The notes under the pieces are model-generated. The model was given only the letters and a program-made list of their open reading frames with translations. It was not told where the DNA came from and searched no databases. DNA of 64,000 nt from Arachis hypogaea (Eukaryota; Streptophyta; Magnoliopsida; Fabales; Fabaceae). The stretch spans positions 114,387,323 to 114,451,322 of the forward strand of contig NC_092047.1 in the NCBI RefSeq assembly GCF_003086295.3. The letters run 5' to 3'. Made by a program: the position numbers and the translations under genes. This document shows positions 37,996-49,502 of the stretch, in pieces (positions within the stretch are counted from its first letter, which is position 1; every line of letters begins with the position of its first letter).

Positions 37996-38137
37996 GGTGA
38001 AAACTCAGACGAAGTCGACTTCACGTGAAGTTGATACTTGAGAGCTGTTAGATAATTTGACTGATTTGACTAAATTTTTATCCAACAGCTCTCATATATC
38101 AATTTCACGTAAAGTCGACTTCACTTGAGTTTCCAAC
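37996..38137. mobile_element. 142-bp MITE resembling AhMITE1
   Basis: Ends GGTGAAAACTCA and, reversed, GTTGGAAACTCA continue in a near-perfect inverted repeat containing AAGTCGACTTCACGTGAA. A perfect 9-bp duplication TTAATTTAA lies at 37987-37995 and 38138-38146, and the paralogue near 27500 carries one copy. Length, inverted repeat and 9-bp duplication resemble peanut AhMITE1; that name is from memory. Confidence 0.92.
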
Positions 38138-38383
38138 TTAATTTAAATACAAGTGAGTATAAAATTAAAATAATATTAATAATTAGTATATAAAATAATA
38201 AAAAATAATATTATTTAGTAATAAAGAAAGTATACAATAATAAAAAACACTTAGACTAGAGTGGACCGGTTGAAGGTTGAATTCACTAATTTTTCGATGG
38301 GACCAGTTCAGATTTATTTGTGTTTTTTTGGGACGTTTTTGTTACAAAGCTTCGAATTGTGTGGACTGTGGAACGCTCTCAAG

Positions 38384-39201
38384 CACTGTAAGTAGAACCG
38401 GACCGGAATGACCACTTCAATCGAAAAATTGATAAACCGAATTTTATATAGATTCGGTTCGATAATTAGACCGCACAAGATTCAGAACCAGTAAAAATTG
38501 GTCAAATTCGTAAAGAATCGGTAGAAATCGGTCAAATTTGATAGCAATTGGTCTGACCGAACTGGAACAATTTAAAATTTTGTCAAAATGAAGTTCAAAC
38601 ACCCATCCCTCCAGGAAATAAAAGGTAACTACATCCACCAGACTAACTTATCTATTACTAATATATATACAAATTAAAATACATATTAATATATTTCAGT
38701 AAATAATTTACTTTTATTTAATTTATTTTAATTTTAGTTATAAGCTCACTTATTTTTAAATTAATTATATTTTTATTTAACAGTAATTATAAACTCACTT
38801 ATTATTTTTTTATAATTATATAATATCTATTAATATTATTTTTCAATAAATACTTGTAGTATATAATAGTATAATAGATATAAACTAATTAATAAATTAT
38901 TAAAATTCAAAAATAATACTTATTTTAATATAAAAACAAAATAAAAATATTTTTGATAGAATAAAATTAACAAAATACTTATTGTTTCTGTTTCATATTA
39001 TTTAAAATAGCTAGATATTTTTAAAATATATATAAAAATATATATTTTAAATTTTTAATTCTAATTTTTTTATTATATTTTATTTTTTATTTACATAGAA
39101 CCGAATTAACCGATTCAACTAGTGATCCACAGATTAAACCAATAACTCAGTGACCCAATAATCTGATCGGTTCGATCACCAATTCGGTTTTGACAACTAT
39201 T
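38384..39201. mobile_element. Non-autonomous hAT-like element, 818 bp
   Basis: A perfect 8-bp duplication CTCTCAAG flanks it (38376-38383 and 39202-39209), and the paralogue near 40950 has one CTCTCAAG followed by TCT as at 39210. The terminal repeats are degenerate: CACTGTAAGTAGAACCGG at the left, AATAGTTGTCAAAACCG at the reversed right. Inside is AT-rich DNA related to 2846-3185. Confidence 0.88.
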
Positions 39202-39209
39202 CTCTCAAG

Positions 39210-40774
39210 TCTATTTTATATTTTATGTTTGTTTGTTTGATTTTTTAATATCATTTTAATATATTATAAGTAGTTCAGTGTTTCACTGTCACCCACAAAG
39301 AAGCAGAGAGTACTGCTTTAGAGTTCCCTTTTCTTTCTCCAAAGACATAACTCCTTTGTTTTTCTCTCCCTCTCTCTCTCTCTTTCTCTCTCCTGTTCTT
39401 GTTCTTGTTCCGGAGGATGGACCGCTAGAAATTTATCACCAGAACTTGGATCACAGCAAAAGGAAAGTGGTTGATTGAGATCTATAAAGGCTGGAAGAGG
39501 ATCCGGCCGATGTAGTTAGGACCTTTCTGCATCACTCGCTGGAAAATTTTCTGCTCACAAAATGCATGTTCGTTGCATTTGAAGGTTTTCACTTTTCAAA
39601 CTTCTTTTATTCTTATTTTTTAATTTGTTGATGCATGTTATTGTTGTTCTTCCTTTAAGATGAAAGGATTTTTTTTTTTAATGTGTGGGTTGAGAATATT
39701 GGGAAAAAAGAAGGGGTTTTTGTTGAAAGAAGCTTTGAAGACTATTTTTATCAGCGGTCTTATACTGTGTTCTAAAAGATCGGTTGCAACTTTTTTTTTT
39801 TTTTACTTTCTCACCAATTTTTCTTTTCTTTTTGTTAAAAATAGTATATTTTTACCTGTGTTCAATTTGTTATGCGGGCTGTTGTACAACTTGAAACCAA
39901 AATTAGTTCTTTTTTTGCTGAAGAAAGTTTGTCTCTCTTTGGGACAGATAAAATCAAGTTTCTCCAACAAATTCTGACATGTGTTGTGTCTTTTTTTTAG
40001 TTCACAACAAATCAAATTTTCAGTTGCAAAAACTTATACTCAGTATTTATTTGTTGTATTTGGTATATAAATGAACGAAAATAAATTTAAGATATAATCA
40101 AATAGTTTATTTTTAAATCAATATATAAACATAATGGATGATTTCGTACTTCATATATTAAGGAGTTATTAGATCTCATTAGTGTTTATGGTAGTTAGCT
40201 TAGCAATGAAAAGTCTAGGATTTATCAGTTGATAACAAAATTTTGTATCATTCTATGCAGGGTGTAATTGTGGTCATTTTCACCTTCATTGTATAATCTT
40301 TAGCTGAAACGTGTTTTTCACAAGTTATGATTTAATTTTTTAGTTATTTTTATATTCATATTTTTCATTTATATTTAAAGCTTCTTTTTCAAGTTTTAAA
40401 TTTTACTAATAATATTTTTTTTGAGTTTGTTTTCTTTTCAACTATCACACCTCTTTTCCTTTTTTTTTCTTCGCAGCATTTCTTTCTTTACTTTCTTTTT
40501 CTTCTTTTTGTTCTCATTTGTGATTGGTATTTTTTTGTTCATTATAATGTTGTTGTGTTTAAATTTTTTTTTTGTGATATTGAATAATTATTTTGTCTAT
40601 TTTATATATTGTGAAAATATTTTACAGTAATTTTATTTATTATTTTGAATATCTACTCACAAAATACAATCTTCAAAAGCATATGCTTTAAAATGCGATG
40701 CGCAATAAAAACGGAAGCAGATGTATGATATTCTTCTGGCTTTGAAGATGTATAATATTAATAAAATTATTATA
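39210..40774 (+). other. Leader-like and AT-rich DNA, possible relict gene 5' region
   Basis: 39280-39480 has a CT microsatellite (near 39365-39390) and a leader-like composition. A stretch at about 39490-39585 could code on the plus strand but has no start and no recognised family. The rest is T-rich without genes. Confidence 0.4.
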
Positions 40775-40970
40775 TATTTTTATTATATAATTAATAATTA
40801 GTATATAAAATAATATTATTTAATAACAAGGAAAGTATAATATTATAAAAAAGACTTAGACTAGACTGGACCGGTTGAAGATGGAATTCACTAATTTTTC
40901 GATGGAACCAGTTCAGATTTATTTGTGTTTACAAAGCTTCGAATTGTGTGGAACGCTCTCAAGTCTCAAT
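40775..40970. repeat. Second copy of the host repeat at 38150-38383
   Basis: Shares AAAAGACTTAGACTAGA, GACCGGTTGAAG, TTTTTCGATGG and AAAGCTTCGAATTGTGTGG in order with 38240-38375, direct orientation. It lacks the hAT-like insertion of the other copy. Confidence 0.85.
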
Positions 40971-41448
40971 CACGAGTGGGGTCTAAAGAGAATAACAAAT
41001 GGACAAAGGGTAGTAGGTCACTGGTGGACCCTACAAATTAAATGAAGACATCTCGCTGCATTGAAAATTTTCTTTACATATGCATACTTCTGAATCACAC
41101 TTCAATGTCTTTAAAGCCAAGTAAAATCATACCTTATATATAGCCGTTAGTAATATATAATAATTAATTAACTGTGTAGCCAGAATGCATGACAAATATG
41201 GTATTCTGTATCATTACCTGTATTGTATAGCAAGAGATTTTGAGCGCAATGTTTCCTTTTTGATATCTAAGATTTGAAAACAAAATTTAAGCGCCAACTT
41301 TTTCTTTTTGAGAGCACAAATTTAAAGTCAGATTTAAAAATCAATTCCTTCCATTCATTTTCTCTATCTCTCTTTCCGTTTTTCTCCTCTTTTTCTCCCA
41401 CGCTCTCTGGCTCTCTGATTGCTGTAATTTGTAAACACAATTGCAAGA

Positions 41449-41550
41449 TGACTGATGAAGCATGGTGAGGTGCCAACTGCGTTTGTAGTGAGAGCAAATG
41501 GTCACACTGACACAACTGAGGATGAAATTAAGCAATTCGTTTCCAAAGAG
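41449..41550 (+). pseudogene. Exon fragment of a 4-coumarate:CoA ligase gene, frameshifted
   Basis: GEVPTAFVVRANGHTDTTED (from 41464), then EIKQFVSKE, is the well-known C-terminal segment of 4CL and related adenylate-forming ligases of phenylpropanoid metabolism. It ends at a GT where an intron may begin. Just upstream the expected DEA codons (about 41453-41461) are out of frame by one base. The AMP-binding motif and the catalytic lysine exon are absent nearby, so this is a relict or captured exon. Confidence 0.8.
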
Positions 41551-41698
41551 GTCAATATAATTACCCTTATTTACTCTTCCCATAAAAAATTGATATTTGC
41601 TGTGACTAATAATTTTATTATTGTTATTTTCGTCTGTGGAAATTTTTATATGCAGGTTCTGGGATCTTTCAAAAAAGGACCCATATATTTGGGGAAAG
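41551..41698 (+). other. Intron-like stretch after the 4CL exon fragment
   Basis: AT-rich DNA in the expected position of an intron. The following sequence to 41790 stays open but matches the repeated block described next and not 4CL. Confidence 0.4.
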
Positions 41699-43265
41699 AG
41701 AATGTTATGATTTGGAACTATTTAGAAGATGGAAGTTACTTAAATAAGAAGCACTTGAAGATAGAGATCATCGTTTCATCCATCTGGTGAGTATTAACAT
41801 GCTGAACTTAATTAATCACTTAATCAAATCCAACCGGTAAAAAAAAGTGCTTTTAAAATAAAAAATATATTATTAGAGAACTAGTTTTTTTGTTTGCCGT
41901 GGTTCAGAATTCATTTTACTTTTGATATATTTTTGTCATAAAGCATTTTTCTTTCTATATCAAGTTTCTGTATCTAGCTAGTTTTAGTTTTATTGAAAAC
42001 ATAACTATCAGGTTGCTTCCATGATTCCATGGCTTGCTTGCTAGTGCTCAGTTAGTGTGGTTTTTTCATACCTTGTGTTGCATGTTTATAAGAAACACTT
42101 TCATGTATATTCCACTTGATTGATTTCATGTTAAAGCTATCATTAGACGTATTTCTTTTTTAACTTTCTTGAAGCTGCATCTTTTATTTTTTGGATTGGT
42201 GGCTCGTATTTGTGGCTAGACTGGTCCTGCAGCTATGGTCATTGGTATAATTTCACAGAAAGTAGCCAATTTTTGTTACAATCAAGTATCTATTTGTTTT
42301 ATCTTCTCCCTTTCCTTGGGAGGTAGACTTAATTTTAAAATGTTACTTTGGCCAAGTAATTGCGATTTTCTTCTTGTAGCTCCCATTTGCTGATTAAGTG
42401 TACTAATACCAATTAATATTATGGATTAAAATTTTCTATTGTAATTTTCTGGTACATTAGGTAAGGCTTGGTGTCTATACGGTTATGGCAAGGACTCTGA
42501 TGTCATTTTCTGGTCTCTTTCTCAGGTATCCAAGTGATGCAGATATTTGGTGGTGGACATGAGATATGTGCAGCCAATATTCAACCAGTTTTGAGTCTAC
42601 TTGGTAAGCAGTTTTTTCTTCTTCTACTGCTTTTGCTTATAGGTTTAGTGTTTGGTGGGGTTTGAAAATTGATAAAGAAAAAGAAAAGAAAGAGGTTTTA
42701 ACAGTTCAAAGTTTAGTTATTATGTCATTTTTTTGTGGAAGTTGATTTAAAGCATTGATGAATGGATTTTGGGCTTGTCAATTGAAAATCAAGAACTCAA
42801 GCTGTCAAAAGAACGTGGAAAGAACATAGTTAATCACAACCAAACATAAAAAAAATTCTTATAACAGAACTATTACTGATTTACTTAATAAACAGAATAA
42901 GATTATCTAATTAACAAACTATATAGTTATAACAGAACTATAATGGACATAATGTTTTTTAATACTAATGCTAACAGCATCCTAAATATCATGCACTACT
43001 ATAATAGAGTAATAGATTCTGCCCAAATTGAAAATTTTATTCTTGTCAACATTATATATAATATTTTTTTGTTTCTAGGACCTGTTCTATAACAATTATA
43101 TATTTATATCTGACCGATTTTTTGTTTTGGGTTGTTTTGGTGAGCCCAACACATGCGAAAACCTGAACCCGCCCAAGTCCCAACGTTGCATATAGAATCA
43201 GGCATAAATAAACATTTTTTTGCACTATGAAATCAGCAATGACAGTAACATTAATGATATAAAGG
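41699..43265 (+). repeat. Repeat A copy 1, with KEA exon fragment
   Basis: Begins near GATTTGGAACTATTTAGAAG and is repeated at 46480-47935 (direct) and, in its right half, at 61010-61975 (inverted). Near 42223-42245 it contains GPAAMVIG, part of the K+ efflux antiporter exon seen more fully in the other copies; a deletion removes the rest of that exon. Other blocks such as TTCCTTGGGAGGTAGACTTAA and TTAATGATATAAAGGG are shared by all copies. Confidence 0.85.
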
Positions 43266-44690
43266 GGTTAATGGTTACTAATCCATGTAAATCCGCAAGA
43301 TATCACAGCATGTGAATACAATTCTTAAAATTATAACACAAAACAAATCAATAAAAGTATTAGTATTATTCAAATAATTAAAAAAATTAGCGAAAAATTA
43401 TATCCCTACAATAAAAAATTATAGTAAAACGTGGAGTTCAATTATAACTAAATAATAAAATTATAAAAACTAATAAGAATTATCATCCGTCAACTTTAAG
43501 TGACTCACTTGTAATAGCTCTATTCAATGAAAAATAAATAAAAGTTAATTCTAAAATTTGAATTATTTGTGATGTTTTTTAAATTTATCCTGATTGTCTA
43601 AAATAACTAAATATAGTAATTAATTAATATAATATCTAACAATAATAAAAGGAACTTAAACTCGTTATAAATATTTAATTCTTCACAATATAAACTTAAT
43701 ATTTGTATAACACCATGGGCATCTCATCCTAAAAATCTAAACATAATTGAGCAAGGACTCCTTAACTTGATTTTCAATATCTGTAAGTAAACTCCATTAA
43801 AATAAAAAAATATATTTTTAAATTTTTATTAAAAATAATTAAAAGTAAATAAATTAAAATCTTACCAAATTTGTTCTCATAATATATGCAGATATATTTT
43901 TACAAAACCAGTTGAATTGTTTATATCCATCGTCATTTTTTATTAAAGTATTTCTGATTTTTGGAATCATATATTAGAGTTTTTATTAGATATTAATTCT
44001 TTCCTATCTTGTTAACCCACTCAAAATATGTCACCAAAAAAACAAAGAAGTCGGACTCTAGAATTAGTTTTTTGTTTATTTTTTATTGAATATGGATATT
44101 ACAAATGTGAGGACGTTGATGGAGGTAATTCTTGTTGGTCTTTATCTTGAAGATTGCATCCCGCGGATTTACGTATGTTAATAACCGTTAACCGTTTTTT
44201 TTACTCATGCCTTTACTAAAATCCTTTCTTAGATGCATCTCAAAAATATTCTTGACCCAAAAATAACAAATCAAACCCTAACTTACAACAATCAACTTAT
44301 ATGTTTGAGTAGTAAGTTTATGCATCCACTTCAATAAGTGTCGGAATTCGAATCCCATCATGAAGCAAAAATTTTTGAAGGAAAATCGAAAAATCCATTG
44401 TTGAAGATAATTTAGGGAAGAATAGTTTGAAGATAATTTTTTTAATGAGGATTTTAAAAAAAGGAGTTTTCTGATTTTGTTAAATTTTGAGTGGTATTCA
44501 ATTATAGTTACTTTGGAACTAACTTGAAACAATTGTAAAGTATTATGTTAGCATCAATGATATTGTTTATATCATTAATGTTACTCTCATTGCTGATTTT
44601 ATAGTGCAAAAAATGTTTATTTATGTCTAATGCTATAGATAAATCAGTTATAATTCTGTTATAACTATGTTAAATTGTTAATTACTAGGT
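43190..44690. repeat. Inverted repeat flanking 43.27-44.56 kb
   Basis: The words TAAATAAACATTTTTTTGCA and TTAATGATATAAA at 43205-43262 recur in reverse at 44570-44630 (TGCAAAAAATGTTTATTTA). The about 1.3 kb between is AT-rich with no recognised gene. It looks like a rearranged, partly deleted inverted copy of the end of repeat A. Confidence 0.7.
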
Positions 44691-45107
44691 TTTCTTTTAA
44701 TTTGTATGATGATGTAGAAACACATTGACCTTCCTTAATTATGATTCTCTCATGTAATGAATGTTATATTTTCATAAAAGCACTTGAATACAGCAATAAT
44801 TGCCAACTTGACATAATATTATTACTTAATCTACAAATGTTGCTTTGTATGTAACCCTGCTTTGAATATTAGTATGACATAGCACTTGAAATGTTGCACT
44901 TTAATTTTTATTTATACAAGTGGCATGAGGTATCTCTATAACGGGCATCCCTTCCCAAAATAGAGAAAGTTTCAAAGTTCAAAAATCAATTATAGTTTAT
45001 CTAGCCAAATTATAAGCACGGATTGAAATTGCAACTTTGTTTGGATTCTAATTTATATTTCCCCATAAAATCAACTCCTTGGATTATCTATAAGGATTTG
45101 TTTCATT
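44691..45107. other. AT-rich DNA, nothing recognised
   Basis: No gene or clear repeat. Confidence 0.5.
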
Positions 45108-46262
45108 GAACTTTTCAAAATCTTCAAAATCCGTTCACACATAATTAATTAGGCTAAATGACCAAAATCTAATCTTTTGTCATCTTTAAAAGATGGGAAA
45201 ATTATCACGTATAACTCTTCATTATAAATTACAAAATTTTGAAGATTAATTTTTTTTCATTTTAAAAATGTTTTCGGTTCAAAAATCTTTTTCTAAAAAT
45301 ACATCATATAATTCAAATTCTTTTTCAATCTCTCATGCAGTTAGTTTTGGTTCTTTCAATAGATTGGCTATTTTCAATTCTTCTTTACTTGGTTGGACAA
45401 TGCTATTAATTTTAATTCTTGAATGATCAAATATATTATCATAGAATGTTATGTAGCTTTGGTTTCATTCATAAAACGAGTTACTATGTTAATAACTTTC
45501 ATAAAGATATTCTAGTGTTGTGGAGAAAGAATCATAATCTCGAAGGTTGTCTTTTTAGTATGGGCCGAGAGCCAATTCCGCAATCCAATGGCGAGCACGA
45601 AATCAGAAAAAAAAAAAAAATTATAGATCTGGCCACAACAATTGAATCATGTCTTAGTGAAAATCAATATGCATTACATGTAAAACTACTTTCGGAACAA
45701 GGTTAGTATTTGACTAATATTGAAAATGATTATCTTCGAAGATTGAGGAAAACTGGGTTTTTTTAGGGGATTTAATCTACATTTTTAAAGAATGAGATGA
45801 TTTATTTAGTTTTTCTATTTTTCATATGTTTATTTTCTTTTTGTGAATTTTATACATTTTATAAATATATATCTTGAATCTTGATAGTGTAGTAGGGTAC
45901 GGTGAGGGATAGTAAAATAAAATAATTCAAGATGGAAGGGACTAAAAATGATAAAATTAAGAATGTTAAAAAAAATAGAAAAATAAATTATAAGTATAAT
46001 TTTGATATATTTTCAGTCTAAAATATTTTACAGAATTATCTAATTATATCTGATGTTTTGAATTATTATTCACACAATTGATCCAAAAAATAGTTATATT
46101 TGCTAACGTAACATTTTTTATGGAATGTACGAGTAAAATTATTTTATACTAACAGTATATTCAAATTAAGTTCTTAAATTATTGCCAATAAAGATAATAA
46201 AGGGTTAGATTTTGGTCATTTTGCCTAATTAATTATGTATGAAAGGACTTTGAAGATGTTGA
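45108..46262. mobile_element. Possible DNA element bounded by about 70-bp inverted repeats
   Basis: The left end (ACTTTTCAAAATCTTC, later TAATTAATTAGG and AATGACCAAAATCTAA) recurs reversed at 46190-46262. The inside is mostly AT-rich. A 60-base segment starting CTCTCATGCAGTTAGTTTTG occurs once inside (45334) and once outside on the right (46321), so the locus has been rearranged and I could not fix a target duplication. Confidence 0.55.
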
Positions 46263-46479
46263 AAAGTGTATCACGCAGATATTTTTGTATTTATATAATT
46301 GGTTCTCTATCTGATCAATCTCTCATGCAGTTAGTTTTGGTTCTTCCAATAGGTTGGCTATTTTCAGTTCTTCTTTACTTGGTTTCTTTTGAATCAAGAA
46401 TACTGATTTTGGAAGAACAACATTATGGATTTACATTTTATATTACAAGAGGTTGTTTTATGTGCAGGTGATTAAGACA

Positions 46480-47935
46480 AATTGATTTGGAACTATTTAG
46501 AAGATGGAAGCTACTTAAATAAGAAGCACTTGAAGATAGAGATCATCTTTTCATCCATCCGGTGAGTATTAACATGCTGAACTTAAATAATCACTTAATC
46601 AAATCCAAGTGATTTTAAAAACAAATAGATTGTAATTAATTCCTTTATACTATGTTAAAATAAAAAATATATTATTAGAGAATTACTTTTTTTGTATGCC
46701 ATGGTTCAGAATTCATTTTACTATGATACATTTTTGTCATAGTGCATTTTTCTTTCTGTATCAAGTTTCTGTATCTAGCTAGTTTTAGTTTACCGAAAAC
46801 ATAACTATCAGGTTGCTTCCAAGGTTCCATGGCTTGCTTGCTAGTGCTCACTTAAGTGTGGTTTTTTCATACCTTGTGTTGCATGTTTATAAGAAACACT
46901 TTCATGTATATTCCATTTGATTGATTTCATGTTAAAGCTAGCATTACATGTATTTCTTTTTTAACTTTCTTGAAGCTGCATCTTTTATTTTGGGAATGGC
47001 CTCGCATTATCATCCCCTGTTGTTGTTCTGCAGGTAAATAACCTCACTACTATATGCTTTTTTTTTTCCTTTCTCTTTTTCTTTTCCCTAAAAAAACAAA
47101 ACTTTTGAAGGTTTTGAATCTCTGAAATTTTGGTATAATTTCACAAAAAGTAGTCAATTTTTGTTATAATCAAATATCTATTTATTTTATCTTCTACCTT
47201 TCCTTGGGAGGTAGACTTAATTTTAAAATGTTATTTTGGCGAAGTAATTGCAATTTTCTTCTTGTAGCTCCCATTTGCTGATTAAGTGTACTAATAGCAA
47301 GTAATATTGTAATTTTCGCTTTTGCTTATAGGCTTAGTGTTTGGTGGGGTTTGAAAATTGATAAAGAAAAAGAAAAGAAAGAGATTTTTATACTTCAAAG
47401 TTTAGTTATTGTGTCATTTTTTGTGGAAGTTGATATAAAGCATAGATGAATGGATTTTGGGCTTCTCAATTGAAAATCAAGATGTCAAAAGGACGTGGAA
47501 AGAACATAGTTAATCACAACTAAACATAAAAAAAATCTTATAACAGAACTATAACTGATTTACTTAATAAACAGAATAAAATCATCCCATTAACAAACTA
47601 TAATAGAACTATATATAATAGACATAATGTTATTTAATACTAATGCTAACAACATCCTAAATATCATGCACTATTATAATAGAGTAATAGACTTTGCATT
47701 GAAATTTTCATTCTTGTCAACATTATGTATAATATTTCTTTGTTTCTTGAACCTGTTCTATAATAATTATATATTTATATGTGACCGATTGTTTTTTTGG
47801 TGAACCCAACACATGCGTAAACCTAAACACACGCAACATAGCATATAGAATGAGACATAAATGAACATTTTTTTGCACTATAAAGTCGGCAATGACAATA
47901 ACATTAATGATATAAAGGGATTAATGGTGGATAAT
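46480..47935 (+). repeat. Repeat A copy 2, with KEA exon fragment, joined to retroelement DNA
   Basis: Matches 41699-43265 with deletions and ends at the junction with gag-like sequence at about 47936. At 46992-47033 it codes GNGLALSSPVVVLQ followed by a GTAAAT donor, which is the conserved core of a KEA-type (CPA2) K+/H+ antiporter exon; the upstream part of the exon present at 61890-61952 is deleted. Confidence 0.85.
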
Positions 47936-47936
47936 C

Positions 47937-48620
47937 CCGGGTATGCCATCTGCGAAAATCAGGGTCATAGTCGCAGTAGATGTCCTAAATATGCAGGATC
48001 AAGTGGGGTTGGTGGCAGTGGTGGCTCGTAGGGTTTTGTTTCCAGTGGTGGGTTTCAAATCATAGTTGTAGGAAGATTTGGAGCACCCTTCAATACCGAA
48101 TTAATGTACTTACTCCTCCACTGTCCATACAAGAAGCTTGTGAAGATCAACAGCAAGAACAAGTGAATTACATACACAATCAATGCTCTGGACATAATGA
48201 GGTTTATGGTGACACGTATAACCCATCCTGGAAGAACCACCCCAATCTCAAATGGGGAGACAATCACACTCAGACTCAATAGCTGTGGCAAAGGAACTCA
48301 ACCCAAAATAGTTGGAAAAATACAAACAACAACAACCAGCAGAATAACAACCAAAATACATACAGAAAATCACAAAACAATTACTCCAACTCTAACCATC
48401 ATCCATCCAATAATCAAACCACCAACCAAAACACTTACCATCAACCTTCAACATCCCACAACCAACCAATCACACAAGACTCTCAGAGGATCACCAATTT
48501 GAAACTCTTAATGGAGAAAATGATGAAATACCAAGAGATGACAACAAAGAACCAGGAAGCTTCCATGAAGAATATGGAGAGGCAGACAGCTTTCCAAGCA
48601 GATTGCTACTGAGAGACCAT
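47937..48620 (+). pseudogene. Gag-like region of a Ty3/gypsy retroelement, left arm
   Basis: A first part has a degenerate knuckle-like CENQGHSRSRC near 47950-47985 and then a GSSG run. From about 48125 the frame gives NTYNPSWKNHPN-type sequence, an Asn/Gln-rich stretch and MEKMMKYQEMTTKNQEASMK, typical of the gag C-terminal region in legume Ty3/gypsy elements. Stops at several places (for example near 48030, 48155 and 48285) make it non-functional. Confidence 0.75.
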
Positions 48621-48654
48621 CAAGCTCATTAGCAAGCGACACCATTCCTAATCC

Positions 48655-49502
48655 AAAAGAGGAATGCAAAGCTATACAGCTAAGGAGTGGAAAGACATTG
48701 GTGGACAACAAGAAAAGCAACAAAGAGCCAACAGAAAAAGAGGAAACCAGCAACAAGGATGTGACAACAGGCAAGCAGGCCCAAAAAAAAAAGAATCAAC
48801 TAAGGATCACAAGCAGAGAGTGAACTTCACACCTCCGTTGCCTTATCCACAAAGGTTCAACAAAGAAGCAAAGGATCAACAATTTCATAAATTCTTGAAA
48901 GAGCTTATTAACAAAAAGAGAAGTTGGCCTGAGACGGAGACTATATTACTCACTGAAGAATGTAGAGCATTAATCCAGAAAAGACTCCCCCTAAACTTGA
49001 TGATCCTGGAAGTTTCTTTCTGCCTCGTACCATTGGAGGATTGATCATCAACAAGGCAATGTGTGATTTAGGGGCAAGTATCAACCTAATGCCCTCTTCT
49101 TTGGTGAAAAAGCTTTGTATAGAGGAAGTGAAGCCAATACAAATGTCTCTGTAACTAGTGGATAAGTCAGTAATATGTCACAGGGGTGTGATTGAAATGC
49201 TTCTAGTTAAGGTGGAGAAATTCATATTCCCTGCAGACTTTGTGGTCTTAGACTCAGATGAGGATGAAGGTGATTCCATTATACTTGGAAGACCTTTCTT
49301 GGCCACAGCTAGGGAGCAAGGAGAGCTGACCCTCAGAATGCATGATGAAAGCATCACCTTGAATGTCTTTCCAGAGACACAGCTCAAAGATGAAAAGAAA
49401 AACTGCATAGAAATTGACAAAGAAGACTTGCAGTGGAAGGAAGGAACTAGCAAGAAAATCACTTATTACTTTCCAAAGCAAGAAATAGACAACACAGCAT
49501 GA
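48655..49502 (+). pseudogene. Retroelement aspartic protease region, left arm
   Basis: Starts near the LRSGKT-type motif and PPLPYPQRF, followed by the aspartic protease: CDLGASINL (catalytic Asp near 49062) and ILGRPFLAT further on. Frameshifts, a TAA at 49152 and a 15-base loss inside the FLATA..ELTLR segment break it; the right-arm copy is intact over this part. Confidence 0.85.

Larger units (their letters stand above)
36535..38383. repeat. AT-rich host repeat interrupted by nested insertions
   Basis: The segments 36535-36997, 37981-37995 and 38138-38383 read as one repeat when the two insertions between them are removed. Parts recur at 2846-3185, 27362-27560 and 40775-40970. The last shared part includes GACCGGTTGAAG and AATTCACTAATTTTTCGATG, repeated at 40870-40905. 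Confidence 0.75.
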
